This document shows positions 59,660 through 64,000 of a stretch of 64,000 nt of DNA, piece after piece (the stretch's first letter is position 1; the number at the start of each line of letters is the position of its first letter). Source of the stretch: Chryseomicrobium sp. FSL W7-1435. Lineage in GTDB: Bacteria; Bacillota; Bacilli; Bacillales_A; Planococcaceae. The notes beneath the pieces are model-generated. The model did not search any database. It saw nothing but the letters and a program-made list of their open reading frames with translations, and was not told where the DNA came from. A program made the position numbers and the translations under genes. The stretch is taken from positions 186,001 to 250,000 of the forward strand of contig NZ_CP151997.1 in NCBI RefSeq assembly GCF_038595005.1, given 5' to 3'.

Positions 59660-59802
59660 TAGTAATTTTACTAATTTTTTTAGTAGTCTGACTATGTAAG
59701 CGGTTGCTTTGTTGGTACGACGCGGATAGTTTTTTATTAGTTTTATTAAAAATTCTTTAAAAAGCATTATTTTGATTTCCTAGAAATGAACAAGCTATCC
59801 AA

Positions 59803-59840
59803 TAAAAAAAGCTTCCTTTCTAAATACAGAAAGGAGGCTC
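59803..59840 (-). terminator. Terminator of msrA
   Basis: Minus-strand stem AGCCTCCTTTC / GAAAGGAAGCT (one mismatch), 8-base loop and T7. Confidence 0.88.
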
Positions 59841-59843
59841 GTC

Positions 59844-60329
59844 TCATGTAAGCACGTTTGATTTGTATTTTGTAAGCAATTGCTGTGGGATATGGCAGTA
59901 ATCATCCGGACAGCGAGCAAGACGGTCTTGGTGTTCTTCTGCACTTCGTACATAATTGGTAAGCGGCAGAACTTCTACAGCAATTCGGTCCTCATCTTCA
60001 CGTTTCTTGATGAACGCCTTGGCCTGCTCTACATGTTTTGGGTCTATACTATACACCCCAGTTCGATACTTCTCCCCGACGTCTTCTCCTTGTTTGTTGA
60101 TACTGTATGGATCGATGATTTCAAAAAGATAGCCCATCAACTCGTCGACAGATACCACATCTGGATGAAAAGTCGTTTTTACACATTCCGCATATCCGTC
60201 ATATTCCCCGTCTAACGTTTGAGAAGTTCCATTTGCTCTTCCCGCTTCAGTCGAGACAATCCCTGGCAACGTCTTCACAAATGCCTGCACGCCCCATAGG
60301 CATCCCCCTGCTAAATAAATCGTCTGCAT
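59844..60329 (-). CDS. msrA: Peptide methionine sulfoxide reductase A
   Basis: A 161-residue MsrA. It reduces the S form of methionine sulfoxide in proteins using thioredoxin. The active site reads 'LAGGCLWGVQAF' (Cys about 10), with Leu where GCFWG is usual; 'DGEYDGYAECVKTTFHP' and 'YRTGVYS' follow. 'DDYCHIPQQLL' near the end may hold the resolving Cys. It lies next to the methionine transporter but has its own terminator and promoter region. Confidence 0.9.
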   Translation of the reverse strand: MQTIYLAGGCLWGVQAFVKTLPGIVSTEAGRANGTSQTLDGEYDGYAECVKTTFHPDVVSVDELMGYLFEIIDPYSINKQGEDVGEKYRTGVYSIDPKHVEQAKAFIKKREDEDRIAVEVLPLTNYVRSAEEHQDRLARCPDDYCHIPQQLLTKYKSNVLT

Positions 60330-60349
60330 GCAAAATCTCCCCTTGTACT

Positions 60350-60394
60350 TAAAATTAAATAAAGACCGAAATCGATCGAAATCAATTCAGGTCT
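60350..60394 (-). terminator. UUCG-loop hairpin, probable terminator of the small gene at 60492
   Basis: Minus-strand arms AGACCTGAATTGAT and ATCGATTTCGGTCT around TTCG form a 14-bp stem with one mismatch and G-U pairs, followed by TTATTTAATTTT. It is also in the leader region of msrA, so it could double as an attenuator. Another weaker GTTCTG / CAGAAC structure lies at 60427-60486. Confidence 0.6.
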
Positions 60395-60491
60395 GTAGAT
60401 GAAGTGTATTTAAAAAAATCCTTTTAAGTTCTGTTGAGTCTGATGTTGCTTATCTCAATAAAGTAGCAAATAAGATTCATCAGAACCAAAA

Positions 60492-60665
60492 TTATACTTT
60501 TCCATCTCTAATTACAGCCTTAATCAAATTGGAAGTTAACCTTTGATTCGTATTAACTGCTTCTATAGCTCTCAAAGCAATTTGTTTATTGATTTTAAAC
60601 TCTTCTAACGAAAGGCTCTTTTCTACTAAACGATATTCTTTTGAGTCTAAAGATAGTCTAGTCAA
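60492..60665 (-). CDS. Small hypothetical protein
   Basis: A 57-residue helical protein, 'TRLSLDSKEYRLVEKSLSLE' at the start and 'KINKQIALRAIEAVNTNQRL' in the centre. No family recognised. It probably starts with TTG at 60665, seven bases after GGAGGG. Length and AT-rich codons leave some doubt. Confidence 0.45.
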   Translation of the reverse strand: MTRLSLDSKEYRLVEKSLSLEEFKINKQIALRAIEAVNTNQRLTSNLIKAVIRDGKV

Positions 60666-60703
60666 ACATTTTCCCTCCAATTCAATAAAATGAATTTGCT
60701 TAA

Positions 60704-60892
60704 TTTAAGTATACTTTATTATCTCATATTTTGTGCTTAAATGAACGTAAGTTGCAGCAGTATCTTCCACTTTCAAATTGGTATTTTTCTGACAAACCAT
60801 CTAGAGTCTTTCCCCTCGAAGTCGAACTCGATAACGGAACATCCGTCAAAATGACTGCAAACGGAACGGTCCAAATAGCTACAAAAAATTAA
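60704..60892 (+). pseudogene. C-terminal remnant of a protein gene
   Basis: An in-frame stretch without start codon ends 'SNWYFSDKPSRVFPLEVELD' then 'NGTSVKMTANGTVQIATKN' and a TAA. It reads like the beta-rich end of a secreted or surface protein, and no start or ribosome site is present. It is most likely a truncated relic before the phosphatase promoter. No family can be named. Confidence 0.35.
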
Positions 60893-60936
60893 ATGGTTTT
60901 CAGGTTTCCTATGACTAAAAACCGATTTTCCCTGTG

Positions 60937-60986
60937 TTACGTAAGCTTTTACATTGACGTCACATTTCCTTTACATTCAGTTGATA
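60937..60986 (+). promoter_or_regulatory. Pho box (PhoP binding repeats) of the alkaline phosphatase
   Basis: TTACGT (60937), TTTACA (60948), GTCACA (60959), TTTACA (60970) and TTGATA (60981) recur every 11 bases exactly, as in the TT(A/C/T)ACA-N5 repeats bound by PhoP in Bacillus. It ends about 37 bases before the phosphatase start. Confidence 0.75.
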
Positions 60987-61022
60987 TCGTTGCCGTGTAC
61001 CAAACAAAAGGAGGAAATGTGT

Positions 61023-62348
61023 ATGAAAAAACAGCTTGTAACAGCCGCTTTGGTGGGAGGACTTGTCGTATCCGGGATCAGTGTCAATGTGACAATGGAT
61101 CACGCAGAAGCACGGAATGATAACGCTCATAATGGGAAAGTCAAAAATGTAATTTATATGATTCCTGACGGCTACAGTGCCGCCTATGCAACGAACTACC
61201 GTTGGTTCAAAGGCGAAGACTCTTCTTTTGATCCGTATGTAAAAGGTCTAATCAAAACCTATTCAGCAGATACAGAAGTGACGGACTCAGCTGCTGCTGG
61301 GACGGCGATGGCAACAGGTGTAAAAACGAATAACGGGATGGTCGGTGTTACACCCGATGGCAAAGAAGTCGACTCTATCTTAGATGCGGCAGAAGCTGCG
61401 AAGAAATCTACAGGACTAGTTGCCACTTCTACAATCACACACGCGACGCCAGCTGTGTTCGGCGCAAGTGTCGCATCACGCGGCGATGAATCGTCGATTG
61501 CCCCGCAATATTTTGAGAACGATGTGGACGTGCTCCTCGGAGGAGGCCGTGACTACTTCGTTTCACTAGAAGAAGGTGGTAAACAACCTGCCGGAAACTT
61601 AGTGGAAGCTGCTCAGAATGATGGCTATGAGTATGTGACCTCTCGTGAAGAGTTACTAAAAGCGAAGAGTGGAAAACTACTCGGTTTATTTGCAGACGAC
61701 GCAATGGCTCCTGAACTGGAGCGCGGTGAAACGCATCAGCCAAGTCTGGCCGAGATGACGGATGTCGCAATCCAAGCATTGAAAAAAGACAAAGACGGTT
61801 TCTTCTTAATGATAGAAGGCTCACAAATTGACTGGGCGGGTCATGCACATGATGCAGCTTGGGCGATGACAGACTCCCAAGCATTCGATGAAGCTGTTGC
61901 TGCTGCTCTTGAATTTGCGAAAAAAGATGGCAATACACTTGTCGTCGTTGCAGGGGATCATGAAACAGGCGGCATGTCCGTTGGTTCGAACAGTGTGTAC
62001 GATGTAAAAACGGAAGTACTTCATGACGTTACAGCTACTGGTGACTTTATGGCTGCTCAGTTAAATGAAACGCGTAACAATGTGGAGGAAGTCGTAGAAG
62101 CGCACACAGGGTTTGATTTAACCGCTGAAGAAATTGAAGCCATTGCTTCTGCCGAAAATCCTGCACGTGCTATCAACACAGTTGTCAGCGACCGCGCGTT
62201 GATCGGCTGGACAACAGGTGCACACACCGGGACGGATCTTCCAATCTACGCATATGGCCCTCAATCTGACTTGTTCACAGGTCTTTTGGACAACACAGAT
62301 ATTCCAAAACATATGGCGAAAGCAATGAAAATAAAGTTCGGCAATTAA
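61023..62348 (+). CDS. Secreted alkaline phosphatase
   Basis: A 441-residue secreted enzyme of the PhoA/PhoB type that frees phosphate from monoesters. A signal peptide (about 1-31, ending near 'HAEA') comes first. The nucleophile is in 'TDSAAAGTAMATG' (Ser about 88), and zinc/magnesium ligands are in 'MIPDGY', 'IEGSQIDWAGHAHD', 'VVAGDHETGG' and 'WTTGAHTGTDLP'. Compared with E. coli PhoA the first metal motif has MIPDG rather than LIGDG, as in Bacillus enzymes. Start at 61023 behind AAAGGAGG; the frame from 60954 overlaps the Pho box. Confidence 0.94.
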   Translation: MKKQLVTAALVGGLVVSGISVNVTMDHAEARNDNAHNGKVKNVIYMIPDGYSAAYATNYRWFKGEDSSFDPYVKGLIKTYSADTEVTDSAAAGTAMATGVKTNNGMVGVTPDGKEVDSILDAAEAAKKSTGLVATSTITHATPAVFGASVASRGDESSIAPQYFENDVDVLLGGGRDYFVSLEEGGKQPAGNLVEAAQNDGYEYVTSREELLKAKSGKLLGLFADDAMAPELERGETHQPSLAEMTDVAIQALKKDKDGFFLMIEGSQIDWAGHAHDAAWAMTDSQAFDEAVAAALEFAKKDGNTLVVVAGDHETGGMSVGSNSVYDVKTEVLHDVTATGDFMAAQLNETRNNVEEVVEAHTGFDLTAEEIEAIASAENPARAINTVVSDRALIGWTTGAHTGTDLPIYAYGPQSDLFTGLLDNTDIPKHMAKAMKIKFGN

Positions 62349-62361
62349 GTTTCGTACCTAG

Positions 62362-62390
62362 AGCAGCCTCACTTTTGTGGGGTTGTTTTT
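62362..62390 (+). terminator. Terminator of the alkaline phosphatase gene
   Basis: Stem CAGCCTCAC / GTGGGGTTG with a 4-base loop and TTTTTG. Confidence 0.8.
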
Positions 62391-62397
62391 GTTTTAG

Positions 62398-62426
62398 TAG
62401 ACAAACCAGATTTTGTGTTGTATACT
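62398..62426 (+). promoter_or_regulatory. Promoter of the cold-shock gene
   Basis: TAGACA, a 17-base spacer and TATACT. It would give a leader of about 140 bases before the csp start. Confidence 0.6.
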
Positions 62427-62459
62427 AGGTTTAATAAGTTCATGAAGTACAACACATTT

Positions 62460-62527
62460 AATTCACCTATTACAAAAAGTATCTGTGTATTATTTCCGTA
62501 CTTTTTGTAATACGTGAATTTTTTTAT
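62460..62527 (+). terminator. Terminator-like hairpin inside the csp leader (attenuator)
   Basis: A 22-bp stem with one mismatch (62460-62481 with 62499-62520), 17-base loop, followed by seven Ts. It lies between the csp promoter and its ribosome site, so it could stop transcription early or act as a thermosensor. Confidence 0.7.
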
Positions 62528-62573
62528 TGCAGAAAAATGATCTTATTAATAATTTATAATGGAGGTCATTTAT

Positions 62574-62774
62574 ATGACACAAGGTACAGTAAAATGGTTT
62601 AACGCAGAAAAAGGTTTCGGTTTCATCGAAGTTGAAGGCGGAGCAGACGTATTCGCTCACTTCTCAGCTATCCAAGGTGACGGATTCAAATCACTTGACG
62701 AAGGTCAAAAAGTTGAGTTCTCTATCGAAGACGGCCAACGTGGACCACAAGCTACAAACATCGTAAAACTTTAA
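62574..62774 (+). CDS. Cold-shock protein (CspA/CspB family)
   Basis: A 66-residue single cold-shock domain, an OB-fold RNA/ssDNA-binding chaperone. RNP1 '[10 protein letters not shown]' and RNP2 'DVFAHFSAI' are complete. Start at 62574 behind GGAGG; the frame from 62559 is wrong. The 140-base leader with a hairpin fits the long leaders of other csp mRNAs. Confidence 0.96.
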   Translation: MTQGTVKWFNAEKGFGFIEVEGGADVFAHFSAIQGDGFKSLDEGQKVEFSIEDGQRGPQATNIVKL

Positions 62775-62786
62775 TTTTATGATACG

Positions 62787-62818
62787 AAAAGGCATCCCAG
62801 CTGGGGTGCCTTTTTTGT
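62787..62818 (+). terminator. Terminator of the csp gene
   Basis: Stem AAAAGGCAtCCCAG / CTGGGgTGCCTTTT and T-run. Confidence 0.88.
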
Positions 62819-62869
62819 TTTTGTGTGTGATTTTCGGAATGTAAGGTACAAATGAGTTTCCATAATAGC

Positions 62870-62974
62870 AGGAATGTAAGAGTGGTGACCGCTAACGTCA
62901 GAATGGAAAAAGTTAACGTCAGAATGGAAGCCGCTAATGTCAGAATCAGCCGAGCTAATGTCAGAATCAAATCC
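62870..62974. repeat. 21-bp tandem repeat, about five copies
   Basis: GCTAACGTCAGAATGG-type units begin at 62891, 62912, 62933 and 62954, exactly 21 bases apart, with a worn copy at 62870. Both strands can be read as seven-residue repeats (NVRMxxA or SDISxxD), but no ribosome site or real gene is seen. Confidence 0.85.
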
Positions 62975-63088
62975 AATTCCTCCGGCACCTGCCATCCCCC
63001 TCATAAAAAAATCTTCTCTTTTGATTGTTTTCTGATAAACTAGGACCCTATACACCGCAATAAGGCTGATATTAGGAGGATTCCATTA

Positions 63089-63505
63089 ATGAGTCTAGCT
63101 ACATACATCGGGACGAATCAAAAGATTCCTACTGAAGAGGAAAATCCGGATCATTATGATTCAGATTTCTGGATTGGACGCTGTTTTTCTGATGAAACTA
63201 ATCAAGAAGCTGTCCTAAAAAATCAATTCTCTACAACTTATGCCTATGAAATTTCTTCCCATTGGGGAATTGAAATTTACGAGGGACAATCACTTGAAAA
63301 CCAAGCTGAGTGTCTAATAAAGTTAAATAAATTGCTTAAGATTACGGAGTCTTATGTTTCATCAGGAGACTATTTTGAACTCTATAGCTGTTGGCTGGGT
63401 GAAGAATCCGAACGTCGGGAGAGTGAACTTTCCATCCGTATGACTGAATGTAAAGTAAGCGAAATTCGATTTGCTGAAAAAACTTTAGTTCGCTTCAATT
63501 ATTAA
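63089..63505 (+). CDS. Unknown 138-residue protein
   Basis: A soluble acidic protein with no family recognised. It opens 'SLATYIGTNQKIPTEEENPD' and has 'YEISSHWGIEIYEGQ' and 'YFELYSCWLGEESERRESEL' later, with two to three Trp/Tyr-rich strands. TTAGGAGG precedes the ATG at good spacing. It lies between a csp gene and argS. Function unknown. Confidence 0.7.
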   Translation: MSLATYIGTNQKIPTEEENPDHYDSDFWIGRCFSDETNQEAVLKNQFSTTYAYEISSHWGIEIYEGQSLENQAECLIKLNKLLKITESYVSSGDYFELYSCWLGEESERRESELSIRMTECKVSEIRFAEKTLVRFNY

Positions 63506-63511
63506 ACAATC

Positions 63512-63542
63512 TTAGCCCCTCTCATTATTGAGTGAGGCTATT
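63512..63542. terminator. Weak hairpin between the unknown gene and argS
   Basis: TAGCC-CTC / GAG-GGCTA-like arms with two mismatches, in the 47 bases between the convergent genes. Confidence 0.4.
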
Positions 63543-63552
63543 TGCTAACCCA

Positions 63553-64000
63553 CTACATCTCCTTTGGTGCAGTAATTCCCAAAAGACGCAATCCTTCCGC
63601 TAGAACAATCTGAACTGCTTTGACAACAGCAAGACGGTCCTGCTTATATTGGGAATCGTCGAGCATTCGCACAGCCCCATAATACTTATTAAACGTTCTC
63701 GCCAAATCAATTAAGTACTTTGCAATCTCCGACGGGTCATACTTTTCATAAGCGTGACGAATGACTTCCGGAAATTCTTCAAGGTTTTTTACAACAGGCC
63801 AAGCTTCCTCGTCCACAAACTGACTAGTACGTATCTGCTCTTCATAGTTCCCTTTTTTGAGAAGTGTCGAGGCACGAGCATGTGTGTATTGCACATAAGG
63901 ACCTGTTTCTCCTTCCACTTTTAACATATCCTCTAATGAAAATTCGATGTCATTTCTTCGGAAAGTCTTCAAATCATGAAATAATACGGCTCCAACTCCT
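63553..64000 (-). CDS. argS: Arginyl-tRNA synthetase, C-terminal part (cut by the window end)
   Basis: The last 148 codons of a class I aminoacyl-tRNA synthetase. 'GVGAVLFHDLKTFRRNDIEF' leads into 'GETGPYVQYTHARASTLLK' (ArgRS signature) and the DALR anticodon-binding domain 'EIAKYLIDLARTFNKYY' ending 'EGLRLLGITAPKEM'. It charges tRNA-Arg. The frame stays open to base 64000, and the rest lies outside the window. Confidence 0.95.
   Translation of the reverse strand, partial: GVGAVLFHDLKTFRRNDIEFSLEDMLKVEGETGPYVQYTHARASTLLKKGNYEEQIRTSQFVDEEAWPVVKNLEEFPEVIRHAYEKYDPSEIAKYLIDLARTFNKYYGAVRMLDDSQYKQDRLAVVKAVQIVLAEGLRLLGITAPKEM

Noticed and set aside
60893-61022. A short frame upstream of the phosphatase start
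   Set aside because: It overlaps the Pho box and runs into the phosphatase gene in another frame; the AAAGGAGG site points to 61023.
61435-61938. A 167-residue frame opposite the phosphatase gene
   Set aside because: It is antisense to a well-conserved enzyme with intact motifs and has His/Arg-rich shadow composition.
62870-62974. CRISPR array
   Set aside because: The 21-base units follow each other without unique spacers, and no cas gene is present.
62752-63055. Genes on the minus strand with heptapeptide repeats
   Set aside because: These frames come from the 21-bp tandem repeat, run through the csp terminator and have no ribosome binding site.

Overview
The window looks like chromosomal DNA from a low- to mid-GC Gram-positive bacterium of the order Bacillales. 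The family Planococcaceae is my best guess. The inference rests on strong AGGAGG-type ribosome binding sites, TPP and SAM-I riboswitches, a citA/citR-type divergent pair, ohr/ohrR, MetNPQ, a sortase with a cell-wall substrate, GGDEF/EAL and HD-GYP proteins, and single lipobox lipoproteins. No rRNA, tRNA, CRISPR array or intact insertion sequence was seen. The window ends inside argS.

Layout. 0.1-3.7 kb: an Lrp/AsnC regulator, then an HD-GYP phosphodiesterase and a class III nucleotide cyclase in one operon. 3.8-9.2 kb: small membrane proteins, an ASCH protein, a cell-wall protein with an MPATG sorting signal followed by its own sortase, and an APH-like kinase. 9.2-16.3 kb: azlCD, guaC with a possible PurR site, a Met/His-rich lipoprotein (YdhK type) upstream of a histidine kinase/response regulator pair, an extra MurE-like ligase and a VTT-family membrane protein. 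16.5-20.6 kb: cdd, then a TPP-riboswitch operon tenA-thiM-thiD-thiE-thiW for thiamine salvage. 20.6-25.2 kb: citA/citR, an SDR, a GNAT, a Nudix hydrolase and a truncated PHP-like gene.

25.3-38.7 kb is accessory DNA. It holds a nucleotidyltransferase with a 61-residue partner (toxin-antitoxin-like), an ABC exporter, a cluster of four same-strand DnaA boxes, two paralogous unknown genes each followed by the same palindromic repeat, a small zinc-finger protein, a DUF6119/TIGR04141 protein, a MazG-like protein overlapping a PLD-nuclease/helicase, and an McrB-McrC type IV restriction operon with an EVE-like reader domain and a 69-residue third gene. A third, inverted and nested copy of the palindrome lies just upstream of mcrB. 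This is the best candidate for an uncharacterised defence region.

38.9-49.7 kb: small membrane proteins with an XRE regulator, Nudix and GNAT genes, a TetR/SDR divergent pair with a visible operator, a second SDR whose catalytic residues are missing, a LytTR-DUF3021-ABC operon, and ohr/ohrR. 49.9-56.7 kb: a GAF-GAF-PAS-GGDEF-EAL protein coupled to a ThDP enzyme, two DUF genes and a quinone oxidoreductase-like enzyme. 56.8-60.4 kb: a SAM-I riboswitch operon metN-metP-metQ for methionine uptake, next to msrA. 60.7-64 kb: a Pho-box-driven alkaline phosphatase, a cold-shock gene with a terminator-like hairpin in its leader, a 21-bp tandem repeat, an unknown gene and the 3' part of argS.

Start codons were moved from the longest open frame wherever a clear ribosome binding site pointed to an internal start. 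All family names come from reading motifs, without database searches, and residue positions are approximate.
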